Below are positions 1-7,910 of a stretch of 42,066 nt of DNA, piece by piece. The stretch comes from an uncultured Faecalibacterium sp. GTDB lineage: Bacteria > Bacillota > Clostridia > Oscillospirales > Ruminococcaceae. The stretch covers positions 1 through 42,066 of the forward strand of contig UQDV01000021.1 of the NCBI GenBank assembly GCA_900539945.1, read 5' to 3'. The notes below the pieces were generated by a model. The model was not told the DNA's origin, did no database searches, and worked only from the letters and a program-made list of their open reading frames with translations. Made by a program: the position numbers and the translations under genes. Positions within the stretch are counted from its first letter, which is position 1. Every line of letters starts with the position of its first letter.

Positions 1-6
1 TCAAGT

Positions 7-35
7 ATAATACCACACCTCCCGCCTTCTGTCAA
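7..35 (-). promoter_or_regulatory. Minus-strand sigma-A promoter reading out of the left edge
   Basis: On the minus strand a perfect TTGACA (30-35) is followed by a 17-nt spacer and TATTAT (7-12). Its gene would lie left of the window. It makes the 1-519 gap a divergent intergenic region with nrdD. Confidence 0.7.
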
Positions 36-220
36 CACTTTTCGGCAAGTTTTTTCTATGTTTTTTGCAAACCATTCAGGTGTGCGGAAATCGTCCTCAT
101 TTGAATGTCCTCCGCTTCGCGCTGGGCATCTTCAGAGGTAGCTTCTTTTATCTTTGCAGCCTGCCCAGAACGGTCCTTTCAGATGACAGGCAGCCGCTGC
201 GGGCCGGTACCCGATTTTCC

Positions 221-239
221 TATATAATGTAATTATATA
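221..239. repeat. AT-rich palindrome in the nrdD upstream region
   Basis: TATATAAT (221-228) and ATTATATA (232-239) form a perfect 8-bp inverted repeat around GTA. Each arm contains a TATAAT-like -10 hexamer, one per strand, but no convincing -35 lies at the right distance. It could be a protein-binding site or a weak bidirectional promoter core. I see no gene between 36 and 374. Confidence 0.4.
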
Positions 240-374
240 TTCTGTGTTTTCCATTCCCTGCAAGGTATATTACCGTCGGATATTACACGCCGGAATGCCC
301 ACGCTCTTGTCAAGCAGTTTGCCGTCTGATTTTATCCTGAATTTTTCCTGTGAATTTTGGCTAAAACTCCGAAA

Positions 375-420
375 CGCAAAATGTAGTGGTATTTTTCTTG
401 ACTTGCCACTAGATAGTGAT
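375..420 (+). promoter_or_regulatory. Putative tandem NrdR boxes
   Basis: Two 16-bp elements lie 30 bp apart centre to centre, about three helical turns. Box 1 (375-390) reads, on the minus strand, as an ACCACTACATTTTGCG-like half-palindrome. Box 2 (405-420) contains CACTA-GA-TAGTG, a near-perfect palindrome. Paired palindromes with CACTA/TAGTG cores and helical spacing are the known layout of NrdR repressor sites on ribonucleotide reductase promoters. Box 2 lies between the -35 and -10, so binding would block RNA polymerase. Confidence 0.65.
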
Positions 421-425
421 AAAAT
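398..425 (+). promoter_or_regulatory. nrdD promoter
   Basis: TTGACT (398-403), a 16-nt spacer and TAAAAT (420-425) give a good sigma-A promoter about 95 nt before the nrdD start. The spacer is occupied by NrdR box 2. Confidence 0.7.
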
Positions 426-462
426 AGAGCTACATTCAGTTTGTTGGATATCGTGTGCGCAG

Positions 463-493
463 ACGGGTATCTCTTATTGTGAGAGATGCCCGT
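463..493 (+). promoter_or_regulatory. Leader hairpin before nrdD
   Basis: ACGGGTATCTCT (463-474) pairs with AGAGATGCCCGT (482-493) to give a 12-bp stem with a 7-nt loop. It ends 16 nt before the nrdD Shine-Dalgarno GGAGGAG. There is no U-tract, so it is not an intrinsic terminator. It may affect mRNA stability or translation. Confidence 0.55.
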
Positions 494-519
494 TCACACT
501 GTCAGTTGGAGGAGAGCTT

Positions 520-2691
520 ATGAAGATCATCAAACGCAACGGTGCAGAGGTCCCCTTTGATATTACCAAGATCATCACGGCCGTTACCAAGGCCAGCGAT
601 TCCGTCGGCGGTCAGAGCCGTCTGACCCGGGAACAGATCACGCAGATCGCCGCGGCTGTGACCGACCAGTGTCAGGCGCTGAACCGTGCTGTGAGTGTGG
701 AGGAAGTCCAGGATCTGGTAGAGAACCAGCTCATGGACATCCAGGCCCACGATGTGGCCCGGCACTATATCACCTACCGCTATGTGCAGAGCCTGAAGCG
801 GCAGACCAACACCACCGACGAGCGCATCCTGAGCTTGATCGAGTGCCAGAACGAAGAGGTCAAGCAGGAGAACGCCAACAAGAACCCCACCGTGAACAGC
901 GTGCAGCGCGACTATATGGCCGGTGAGATCTCCAAGGACCTGACCGCCCGTCTGCTGCTGGACCCAGAGATCGTGAAGGCACATCAGGAAGGCCTGATCC
1001 ACTTCCACGATTCCGATTACTTTGCCCAGCACATGCACAACTGCGACCTGGTCAACCTTGAGGATATGCTGCAGAACGGCACGGTCATCTCCGGCACCTA
1101 TATCGAAAAGCCCCACAGCTTTTCCACCGCCTGCAACATTGCCACTCAGATCATCGCACAGGTGGCCTCCAACCAGTACGGCGGTCAGAGCATCAGCCTG
1201 ACTCATCTGGCTCCCTTTGTGGACGTCTCCCGCAAGAAGATCGCCGCCGAGGTCGAAGTTGAGATGGAAGGTCTGGACGTCTCCGCCGAGCGCAAGAAGG
1301 AGATCGTGGAGCGCCGCCTGCGCAACGAGATCAACCGCGGCGTGCAGACCATCCAGTATCAGGTGGTCACCCTGATGACCACCAACGGTCAGGCCCCCTT
1401 CATCACCGTGTTCATGTATCTGGGTGAGGCCCGCAACGCGCAGGAGAAAGCCGACCTGGCCATCATCATTGAGGAAACCATCCGCCAGCGCTACCAGGGC
1501 GTGAAGAACGAGGCCGGTGTGTGGATCACCCCCGCCTTCCCCAAGCTGATCTATGTGCTGGAGGAGGACAACATCCGCCCCGGTACTCCTTATTATTATC
1601 TGACCGAGCTGGCCGCCAAGTGCACCGCCAAGCGCATGGTTCCGGACTACATCTCGGAAAAGAAGATGCTGGAACTCAAGGTGGACAAGAACGGCGAGGG
1701 CCACTGCTACACCTGCATGGGCTGCCGCAGCTTCCTGACCCCCTATGTGGACCCCGAGACCGGCAAGCCCAAATACTACGGCCGTTTCAATCAGGGTGTG
1801 GTCACCATCAATCTGGTGGACGTTGCCCTGAGTTCTGAGGGCAACTTTGAAAAGTTCTGGAAGATCTTTGACGAGCGTCTGGATCTGTGCCATCGCGCCC
1901 TGCAGGCCCGTCACAAGCGGCTGCTGGGCACCCCCAGTGATGCCGCACCCATCCTGTGGCAGTACGGCGCACTGGCCCGCCTGAAGAAGGGTGAAAAGAT
2001 CGACAAGCTGCTGTTCGGCGGCTATTCCACCATCAGCCTGGGTTATGCCGGCCTGTACGAGTGTGTGAAGTATATGACCGGCAAGAGCCACACCGACGCC
2101 GGTGCCAAGCCCTTTGCCCTGAGCGTGATGCAGCACATGAACGACAAGTGCAACCAGTGGAAGAAGGCCGAGAACATGGACTATTCCCTCTATGGCACCC
2201 CGCTGGAGTCCACCACCTACAAGTTCGCCAAGTGCCTGCAGAAGCGTTTTGGCATTGTGCCCGGCATCACCGACAAGAACTATATCACCAACAGCTACCA
2301 CGTCCATGTCTCGGAGCAGATCGACGCCTTTACCAAACTGAAGTTCGAGAGCGACTTCCAGCGTCTGTCCCCGGGCGGTGCCATCAGCTATGTGGAAGTG
2401 CCCAACATGCAGGACAATCTGGAAGCCGTGATGAGCGTGCTGCAGTTCATCTACGACAACATCATGTACGCCGAGTTGAACACCAAGTCTGATTACTGCC
2501 AGTGCTGCGGCTACGACGGCGAGATCAAGATCGTGGAGGATGACGGCAAGCTGGTGTGGGAGTGCCCCAAGTGCGGCAATCGCGACCAGAACAAGCTGAA
2601 CGTTGCCCGCCGCACCTGCGGTTATATCGGCACCCAGTTCTGGAATCAGGGCCGCACCCAGGAGATCAAGGACCGCGTGCTGCATCTGTAA
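520..2691 (+). CDS. nrdD: Anaerobic ribonucleoside-triphosphate reductase
   Basis: A 723-residue class III ribonucleotide reductase that makes dNTPs without oxygen, using a glycyl radical installed by NrdG. I chose the ATG at 520 because GGAGGAG precedes it and the protein then begins with the ATP-cone (MKIIKRNGAEVPFDITK). The in-frame extension upstream to 244 covers the promoter and is not coding. The C-terminus has the zinc-site cysteines C660/C663 and C682/C685, then RRTCGYIG with the radical glycine near Gly701. Length is normal for the family. The gene is preceded by a paired NrdR-like operator and followed by nrdG after a 67-nt spacer with a terminator-like hairpin, so NrdD may be made in excess over its activase. 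Confidence 0.97.
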   Translation: MKIIKRNGAEVPFDITKIITAVTKASDSVGGQSRLTREQITQIAAAVTDQCQALNRAVSVEEVQDLVENQLMDIQAHDVARHYITYRYVQSLKRQTNTTDERILSLIECQNEEVKQENANKNPTVNSVQRDYMAGEISKDLTARLLLDPEIVKAHQEGLIHFHDSDYFAQHMHNCDLVNLEDMLQNGTVISGTYIEKPHSFSTACNIATQIIAQVASNQYGGQSISLTHLAPFVDVSRKKIAAEVEVEMEGLDVSAERKKEIVERRLRNEINRGVQTIQYQVVTLMTTNGQAPFITVFMYLGEARNAQEKADLAIIIEETIRQRYQGVKNEAGVWITPAFPKLIYVLEEDNIRPGTPYYYLTELAAKCTAKRMVPDYISEKKMLELKVDKNGEGHCYTCMGCRSFLTPYVDPETGKPKYYGRFNQGVVTINLVDVALSSEGNFEKFWKIFDERLDLCHRALQARHKRLLGTPSDAAPILWQYGALARLKKGEKIDKLLFGGYSTISLGYAGLYECVKYMTGKSHTDAGAKPFALSVMQHMNDKCNQWKKAENMDYSLYGTPLESTTYKFAKCLQKRFGIVPGITDKNYITNSYHVHVSEQIDAFTKLKFESDFQRLSPGGAISYVEVPNMQDNLEAVMSVLQFIYDNIMYAELNTKSDYCQCCGYDGEIKIVEDDGKLVWECPKCGNRDQNKLNVARRTCGYIGTQFWNQGRTQEIKDRVLHL

Positions 2692-2744
2692 CCCTCTCAG
2701 TCAATGCTTCGCATTGCCAGCTCCCCCGAGAGGGGGAGCTTTTT
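2692..2744 (+). terminator. Repeat-derived hairpin/attenuator between nrdD and nrdG
   Basis: AGCTCCCCC (2719-2727) pairs with GGGGGAGCT (2732-2740), followed by a T-run (2740-2744). This is a typical intrinsic terminator. The nrdG Shine-Dalgarno follows at once, so partial read-through is expected. The 5' part, CCCTCTCAGTC then a TTCG-containing mini-hairpin then CAGCTC, matches in layout the right end of the palindromic element at 18322-18453, suggesting a half-copy of the same repeat family. Confidence 0.7.
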
Positions 2745-2758
2745 ATTGGAGTATCACT

Positions 2759-3319
2759 ATGAACTACGCAACCATCAAGTATTACGACATTGCCAACGGG
2801 CCCGGCGTGCGCACCAGCGTATTTGTTTCCGGCTGCCGCCACCGCTGCCCCGGCTGCTTCAACGCCGTGGCCTGGGATTTTGCCTACGGCCAGCCCTTCG
2901 ACAAGGCCACCCGCAATCAGGTGTTCGCCTCCTGCCAGCCGGACTACATTGCCGGGCTGTCCCTGCTGGGCGGCGAGCCCTTTGAGCCGGAAAACCAGCG
3001 GGAGCTGCTGCCCTTTGTGCGCAACTTCAAGGCCCTGTACCCCAACAAAACGATCTGGTGCTACTCCGGCTACACCTGGGAGCAGCTCACCGGCAAAGAG
3101 CCCTGCGCCGCCCGGTGCGAGGTGACCGATGAGCTGCTGCAGCTGCTGGATGTGCTGGTGGACGGTGAATTCGTGCAGGCAAAGCACGACATCTCCCTGC
3201 GCTTCCGCGGCAGCAGCAACCAGCGCCTGCTGGATGTGCCCCGGACGCTGGCCGCCGGGCAGCCCGTGTGGTGGGAGGACGAAAAAGTATTCGCGACCCA
3301 CACCATGGAGGGCAACTGA
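2759..3319 (+). CDS. nrdG: Anaerobic ribonucleotide reductase activating protein
   Basis: A 186-residue radical SAM activase that generates the glycyl radical on NrdD. The start at 2759 follows TTGGAG at a good distance and puts the radical SAM cluster near the N-terminus: C26, C30 and C33 in GCRHRCPGC, the CX3CX2C pattern of this family. The glycine-rich LLGGEPFEPEN segment is the SAM-binding motif. Longer in-frame readings would run through the terminator hairpin and are rejected. The pairing with nrdD is the standard operon. Confidence 0.95.
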   Translation: MNYATIKYYDIANGPGVRTSVFVSGCRHRCPGCFNAVAWDFAYGQPFDKATRNQVFASCQPDYIAGLSLLGGEPFEPENQRELLPFVRNFKALYPNKTIWCYSGYTWEQLTGKEPCAARCEVTDELLQLLDVLVDGEFVQAKHDISLRFRGSSNQRLLDVPRTLAAGQPVWWEDEKVFATHTMEGN

Positions 3320-3330
3320 TCTACAACGCA

Positions 3331-3390
3331 AAAACGCCCCGTTTTCCACCAAGCCGTCACAGGCTATGGAAAACGGGGCGCTTTCTTTTC
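3331..3390. terminator. Bidirectional terminator between nrdG and the antiporter gene
   Basis: CGCCCCGTTTTCCA (3335-3348) and TGGAAAACGGGGCG (3367-3380) form a 14-bp stem. A T-rich tail follows on the plus strand (CTTTCTTTT) and A residues (3331-3334) give a U-run on the minus strand, so it can serve both convergent genes. Confidence 0.85.
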
Positions 3391-3406
3391 TGTTACAGGT
3401 TCACGC

Positions 3407-4702
3407 TCAGCTCAGGGAGACGGGCTTTTCGGGCTTGTTCTCCACACGGGCGTTGGTGCGGCCCTCCGGGCGGATCTCGCCGGCAGCCGTCAGAGCCATC
3501 CGGGTCAGGGTGGGGCCTACCAGCTCATACACCAGCACCGAGAACAGCACCACGTTCCGGACCATGTGTCCGTCGGAAAGCTGGGCAGCCTCTGCGGCCA
3601 TGCCCAGGGCTACGCCAGCCTGGGGCAGCAGGGTGATGCCCAGATACTTCTGGATGCTGGGGCTGCACTTGGTGGCACGGCAGCTGGCATAGGCACCGCT
3701 GATCTTGCCCAGGGAGCGGCTGGCGATGTACACCACGCCCACCAGCAGCACCAGAGGGTTGGACAGGATGGTCAGGTCCAGCTCTGCGCCGGACAACACA
3801 AAGAACAGGATGTTGATGGGGGACACCCACCGGTCCAGACGGTCCATCAGCTCCTCCGAGGTGGGGCAGACGTTGCAGAACACGGTGCCGGTCATCATGC
3901 ACACCAGCAGCAGGGAGAAGCCGCAGCGCACGCCGCCTACCTCAACCTCCAGCAGGGAAACACCCACCGTCAGCAGCACAAAGGCCACCGACAGGCTCAT
4001 GCGCTTGGACCGGGAGTGGAAGTAGACCTCCAGCAGGTTCAGCAGGTAACCGGCAACGGCACCCAGCAGCAGGGACAGCAGGATCTCCATGAGAGGCTCC
4101 ACCACCACGCTGAGCAGGTCCATGTGGCCCTGCTCCAGGGCATTGGCCACACCATAGGAGGCCGAGAACAGCACCAGGCCCACAGCGTCGTCAATGGCGA
4201 CCACCATCAGCAGCAGGTGGGTCAGGGGGCCCTTGGCCTTATACTGCTTTACCACCATCAGGGTGGCAGCCGGGGCCGTGGCTGCGGCAATGGAGCCCAA
4301 GGTAATAGCGGACGCCAGGGACAGCACCTGGGGGAACAGCAGATGCACCCCCACCAGGGCCACGTCCACCAGGGCGGTGGTGATCACCGCCTGGGCGATG
4401 CCCACGGTAATGGCCTGCTGGCCCATGCTCCGCAGGGAGCTGAGCCGGAACTCGTTGCCGATGACAAAGGCGATAAAGCCCAGTGCCACCTGGGTGACTA
4501 CGCCGTAGCCCTCCACCTGCTCCAGGGAGCCAAAGCCGATGCCCAGGCCGCTGAGGCCCAGCCGCCCCAGCACAAAGGGGCCCAGCAGCAGCCCGGCCAC
4601 CAGATAGGACGTGACCGCCGGAAGATTTACCGCCTTGGCCAGACGGGACATGAGCAGGCCTGCGATCAGAGCGATCGACAGGCAGATAAGCATTTGTTCC
4701 AT
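3407..4702 (-). CDS. Cation:proton antiporter, CPA2 type
   Basis: A 431-residue integral membrane protein resembling KefB/NapA-type monovalent cation/proton antiporters. Hydrophobic segments fill nearly the whole length. It has the family-like early motif LVAGLLLGPFVLG and an internal VVAIDDAVGLVLF segment, where the paired acidic residues match the ion-binding region of CPA2 exchangers. There is no C-terminal RCK/TrkA-N domain. I chose the ATG at 4702 because AGGAGA precedes it; the 40 extra upstream residues are not hydrophobic and overlap the leader. It is monocistronic, with its own promoter and a terminator shared with nrdG. The ion, Na+ or K+, cannot be told from sequence. Confidence 0.85.
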   Translation of the reverse strand: MEQMLICLSIALIAGLLMSRLAKAVNLPAVTSYLVAGLLLGPFVLGRLGLSGLGIGFGSLEQVEGYGVVTQVALGFIAFVIGNEFRLSSLRSMGQQAITVGIAQAVITTALVDVALVGVHLLFPQVLSLASAITLGSIAAATAPAATLMVVKQYKAKGPLTHLLLMVVAIDDAVGLVLFSASYGVANALEQGHMDLLSVVVEPLMEILLSLLLGAVAGYLLNLLEVYFHSRSKRMSLSVAFVLLTVGVSLLEVEVGGVRCGFSLLLVCMMTGTVFCNVCPTSEELMDRLDRWVSPINILFFVLSGAELDLTILSNPLVLLVGVVYIASRSLGKISGAYASCRATKCSPSIQKYLGITLLPQAGVALGMAAEAAQLSDGHMVRNVVLFSVLVYELVGPTLTRMALTAAGEIRPEGRTNARVENKPEKPVSLS

Positions 4703-4830
4703 GTGTGTTCTCCTGGGGCAGAGCGGTTCCGCAGTCTGCCCCATTTCCTCCTTATTTTCCATTCCAGGGCCGTGCAGGAAAGGGAATGCGCCCAGGGGAA
4801 ACCTGCACAGCAAAAAACGCATACTATACT

Positions 4831-4859
4831 AGTATACTCTCCGCCAAAAGAAAAAGCAA
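4831..4859 (-). promoter_or_regulatory. Promoter of the antiporter gene
   Basis: On the minus strand TTGCTT (4854-4859), a 17-nt spacer and TATACT (4831-4836). The -10 lies in a TATACTAGTATA palindromic run. Confidence 0.65.
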
Positions 4860-4898
4860 CCATTCACCGCACTTTTATAAAAAATCAAGGCGGACAGC

Positions 4899-4926
4899 AA
4901 AAAAGCTCCCCCGAAATCGGGGGAGC
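4899..4926 (-). terminator. Terminator of the glycosyltransferase gene at 4950
   Basis: GCTCCCCCG (4905-4913) pairs with CGGGGGAGC (4918-4926) around AAAT. Six A residues at 4899-4904 supply the U-tract on the minus strand. Confidence 0.85.
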
Positions 4927-4949
4927 AAGAGACACCGCAGTGCCTATCC

Positions 4950-5978
4950 TTAGTTGAATTTGAACAGCTTCCGGGCCAGACGATAGCACCCCAGCACCAC
5001 TTTGTCGCCGCCGGGGACGCTCACATTGGTCACACCGCCCAGGCTCAGCACCACCGAGCGGTACACCTTGGGGCTCACATGATCCTTCAGGTACTGCCAC
5101 AGTTCCTTCTTTTTGGTGTAGGCCTCCGGGGTGCCGTCCAGCAGCAGGAAGATGTCGCTGACGGTCATCATCATGGACAGGTAGTGGAGCATATAGGCCC
5201 GCAGACGCTTTTCATGCTGCAGGGCATCCAGGTCCTGGCAGTCGATCATGTGCCTGGTGACCCGCAGCTGCTGGTCCACCCGCTTTACCATGACGCTCTC
5301 GTTGACGCTCTGGTCGGCGCGGCCGATAAAGTAACGGTACAGGTCCAGGTCCATATAATACATGCTCTTGACATAGGGCAGGGGCTGGTACACAAAGATG
5401 TTGTCCACATAGAAGGTGTGCTTGGGCAGCACCATGCCGCACTGACGCAGCACCTGGGTGCGGTACATCACCGAGTGCATCAGCAGGTTCTGGTCCGGGC
5501 GGAAGTGGCCCACGTGCATCCAGCTGAACAGCCGGTTCTGCGGGAACACATTGGTGTAGCGCACCGTATGGCTGGTGCCGTCCTCCACGTGCTCGTACAC
5601 ATAGTTGCAGATCATCAGGTCCGGGGCGGTGTGGTGCTCCACCAGAACCGCCAGCTTATCCAGCACCTTCTTCAGGGCCTCGGTGTCCAGCCAGTCGTCA
5701 CTGTCCACCACTTTGTAGTACAGGCCCGTGGCGTTGCGGATGCCCTGGTTGACGCCCTCGCCGTGGCCGCCGTTCTCCTGATGGATGGCCTTGACGATGG
5801 TGGGGTATTTGGCGGCGTATTCGTCGCAGATGGCAGGGGTCTCGTCCTTGACCGAGCCGTCATCCACCAGAATGATCTCGGCCCGCTCTCCGGCAGACAG
5901 CAGTGTCTCGATGCAGTGGCGCATATAAGCCGCCGAGTTGTAGCAGGGCACGGCAAAGGTAATGAGTTTCTGGTCCAT
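4950..5978 (-). CDS. Family 2 glycosyltransferase
   Basis: A 342-residue GT-A fold glycosyltransferase. The N-terminus begins ITFAVPCYNSAAYM, with the nucleotide-sugar motif LVDDGS (D39-D40) and the DxD-like DSDDW at 92-96. The domain ends around residue 230; the rest is a helical tail. The start is set by AAAGGAG upstream. It stands alone, not in the large polysaccharide operon further right, with its own promoter and a clear terminator. The substrate is unknown. It may decorate a teichoic or membrane glycan, or initiate a side chain. Confidence 0.88.
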   Translation of the reverse strand: MDQKLITFAVPCYNSAAYMRHCIETLLSAGERAEIILVDDGSVKDETPAICDEYAAKYPTIVKAIHQENGGHGEGVNQGIRNATGLYYKVVDSDDWLDTEALKKVLDKLAVLVEHHTAPDLMICNYVYEHVEDGTSHTVRYTNVFPQNRLFSWMHVGHFRPDQNLLMHSVMYRTQVLRQCGMVLPKHTFYVDNIFVYQPLPYVKSMYYMDLDLYRYFIGRADQSVNESVMVKRVDQQLRVTRHMIDCQDLDALQHEKRLRAYMLHYLSMMMTVSDIFLLLDGTPEAYTKKKELWQYLKDHVSPKVYRSVVLSLGGVTNVSVPGGDKVVLGCYRLARKLFKFN

Positions 5979-6053
5979 ATTCTAAATTGCTCCTTTAATT
6001 TCGATTTGCAGTTTCGGCGCACCGGGGGCCGCCGGATGGAGATATGTGTTTTT

Positions 6054-6062
6054 ATTATAGCA
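6054..6062 (-). promoter_or_regulatory. Extended -10 promoter of the GT2 gene
   Basis: On the minus strand TGCTATAAT: a perfect TATAAT (6054-6059) with the TGn extension. No good -35 is seen, as expected for extended -10 promoters. Confidence 0.6.
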
Positions 6063-6162
6063 TTTTCAATCCTGAAAAGCTATGCCCGCCCCCAGATATC
6101 CCAGATTTTTCGCACCGTTCGGTGCAATGTGGTGTTTTTCTGTGCGCGCAGACACGGTTTTG

Positions 6163-6171
6163 TGGTATACT
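6163..6171 (+). promoter_or_regulatory. Extended -10 promoter of recQ
   Basis: TGGTATACT: TATACT at 6166-6171 with a TG extension, 57 nt before the recQ start. The -35 region is weak. Confidence 0.6.
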
Positions 6172-6228
6172 GGTAGCGTTTTGAGCACTCCGCGCACTGC
6201 GCGTTCACTGATTATAACGGAGGAAACC

Positions 6229-7809
6229 ATGGAAACCCCGCACAGCATCCTGAAAAAATTTTTTGGCTACGACAGCTTCCGCCCCGGGCAGGAGCAGATC
6301 GTGCAGCGCCTGCTGGCCGGGCAGGACGTGCTGGCCGTGATGCCCACCGGTGCCGGTAAGTCCATCTGCTATCAGGTGCCCGCCCTGCTGCTGCCGGGCA
6401 TCACGCTGGTGGTGTCGCCGCTGGTGAGCCTGATGAAGGATCAGGTGGGAGCTCTTGTGCAGGCCGGTGTGGCAGCGGCTTTTCTGAACAACAGCCTCAC
6501 CGACAACCAGAAAGCCCTGATGCTGCACCGCGCCCGCGAGGGCTGGTATAAGATCATCTATGTGGCCCCGGAGCGGCTGGAAATGCCAGGCTTCCAGCGC
6601 TTTGTGCAGGAGCAGCAGATCAGCATGGTCACGGTAGACGAGGCCCACTGCATCAGCCAGTGGGGGCAGGACTTCCGCCCCAGCTACCTGCGCATCCAGG
6701 CCTTCGTGGACAGCCTGCCCACCCGGCCGGTGGTGGGCGCATTCACGGCCACCGCCACCGCTCATGTGCGGGATGACATCCGTACCCATCTTGCCCTGCG
6801 CGATCCCTATGAGGTGACTGCCAGCTTCGACCGGCCCAACCTTTACTTTGCCACCCAGCGGGCCCTGCCCAGCGAAAAGCCCCGCCGCCTGCTGGAACTG
6901 GTGCTGCAGGAGGGCAATCACGCCGGTATCGTCTATTGCAGCACCACAAAACAGGTGGATGAGACTGCCCGCCTGCTGCAGAGCCGGGGCATCCGGGCGG
7001 CGGCCTACCACGCCAAGCTGGACGCCGACACCCGCCGCAGGAATCAGGATGATTTCCTCTACGACCGGGTGCAGGTGATGGTGGCCACCAACGCCTTTGG
7101 CATGGGCATCGACAAGCCCAACGTGCGGTTCGTCATCCATTATAATATGCCCAAGGATCTGGAGAGCTATTATCAGGAGGCCGGCCGTGCCGGGCGGGAC
7201 GGTCAGCCCTCCCGCTGCACCCTGCTGTACTCCGGCACCGATGTGCGTACCATCCGTTTCTTCATCGACAAGGAGCTGGAAGCCGACAACGGCCTGCCTG
7301 CCGACGTCAAGGCCGAAGCCGCCCGCAAGGCCGAAGAGCGGCTCAAGTATATGACCTTCTATTCCACTACCCCGAAGTGCCTGCGGGGCTTTTTGCTGGA
7401 ATACTTCGGCGAGGCCGCACCGAAAAAATGCGGCAACTGTTCCTGCTGTCTGGCGGCAGAGCAGGAAGCACAGCTGCAGCTGGAAACCTCCCGGCGGCGT
7501 GCGGCCGACAATGCCCACCGGCTGGAAAAGCCCCGCCGCACCAAGTCCACCGCCGGGGCCGCCCCGCTCAGCGAGGCCGACGAAAAACTGCTGAATGCCC
7601 TGTACGCCCAGCGCAAACGGCTGGCCGGCAAGCAGAATGTGCCTGCCTTTATGGTGTTCAGCGACGCCACTTTGCGGGAGATGGTGGAGAAAAAGCCTCT
7701 CAGTCTGGACGAGCTGCTGAACATCAGCGGCGTGGGCGAAAAGAAGGCCGCCCGCTACGGCACCACCTTCCTGCGCATCATCGAAGATGCGGTGGAAAAC
7801 CGGGAATGA
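6229..7809 (+). CDS. recQ: RecQ-family ATP-dependent DNA helicase
   Basis: A 526-residue superfamily 2 helicase that unwinds DNA 3' to 5' in recombination and fork repair. The ATG at 6229 follows CGGAGGA. Visible in order: the RecQ N-terminal FRPGQEQIV motif, Walker A PTGAGKS (K44), the VDEAHCISQWGQDFRPSY motif that combines DEAH and the RecQ aromatic loop, the helicase motif VI region YQEAGRAGRDGQ, the RQC zinc-site cysteines around CLRGFLLEYFG...CGNCSCC, and a C-terminal HRDC domain in about the last 80 residues (LNISGVGEKKAARYG). The domain set is complete, with a short RQC. Confidence 0.95.
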   Translation: METPHSILKKFFGYDSFRPGQEQIVQRLLAGQDVLAVMPTGAGKSICYQVPALLLPGITLVVSPLVSLMKDQVGALVQAGVAAAFLNNSLTDNQKALMLHRAREGWYKIIYVAPERLEMPGFQRFVQEQQISMVTVDEAHCISQWGQDFRPSYLRIQAFVDSLPTRPVVGAFTATATAHVRDDIRTHLALRDPYEVTASFDRPNLYFATQRALPSEKPRRLLELVLQEGNHAGIVYCSTTKQVDETARLLQSRGIRAAAYHAKLDADTRRRNQDDFLYDRVQVMVATNAFGMGIDKPNVRFVIHYNMPKDLESYYQEAGRAGRDGQPSRCTLLYSGTDVRTIRFFIDKELEADNGLPADVKAEAARKAEERLKYMTFYSTTPKCLRGFLLEYFGEAAPKKCGNCSCCLAAEQEAQLQLETSRRRAADNAHRLEKPRRTKSTAGAAPLSEADEKLLNALYAQRKRLAGKQNVPAFMVFSDATLREMVEKKPLSLDELLNISGVGEKKAARYGTTFLRIIEDAVENRE

Positions 7810-7834
7810 GCCTCCCCGCTCCCCTTCCGACAAA

Positions 7835-7864
7835 AGAAAAAAGGCTCCCCCAAGGGGAGCCTTT
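7835..7864. terminator. Bidirectional terminator between recQ and the clp gene
   Basis: GGCTCCCC (7843-7850) pairs with GGGGAGCC (7854-7861). An A-run on the left (7837-7842) and CTTT on the right allow use from both strands. Confidence 0.75.
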
Positions 7865-7910
7865 CGTGCACCCTGTCGTGCAGCCCATCCGGGCCGCGGC
7901 AGGGGGTTTT

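Noticed and set aside
131..176. Short CTGGGC/GCCCAG pairing in the left intergenic region as a small RNA
   Set aside because: A 6-bp stem around 34 nt with no promoter or terminator is no better than chance.
244..519. N-terminal extension of NrdD upstream of 520
   Set aside because: It covers the promoter, the NrdR-like boxes and the leader hairpin, and the ATP-cone begins exactly at 520 after a good ribosome site.
502..2685. A 727-residue open frame antisense to nrdD, and many other long antisense frames over clp, lepA, recQ and the transferases
   Set aside because: They mirror strong GC-rich coding regions, have no ribosome sites, and give low-complexity His/Gln/Gly/Leu/Val-rich sequence with no domain. 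They are shadows.
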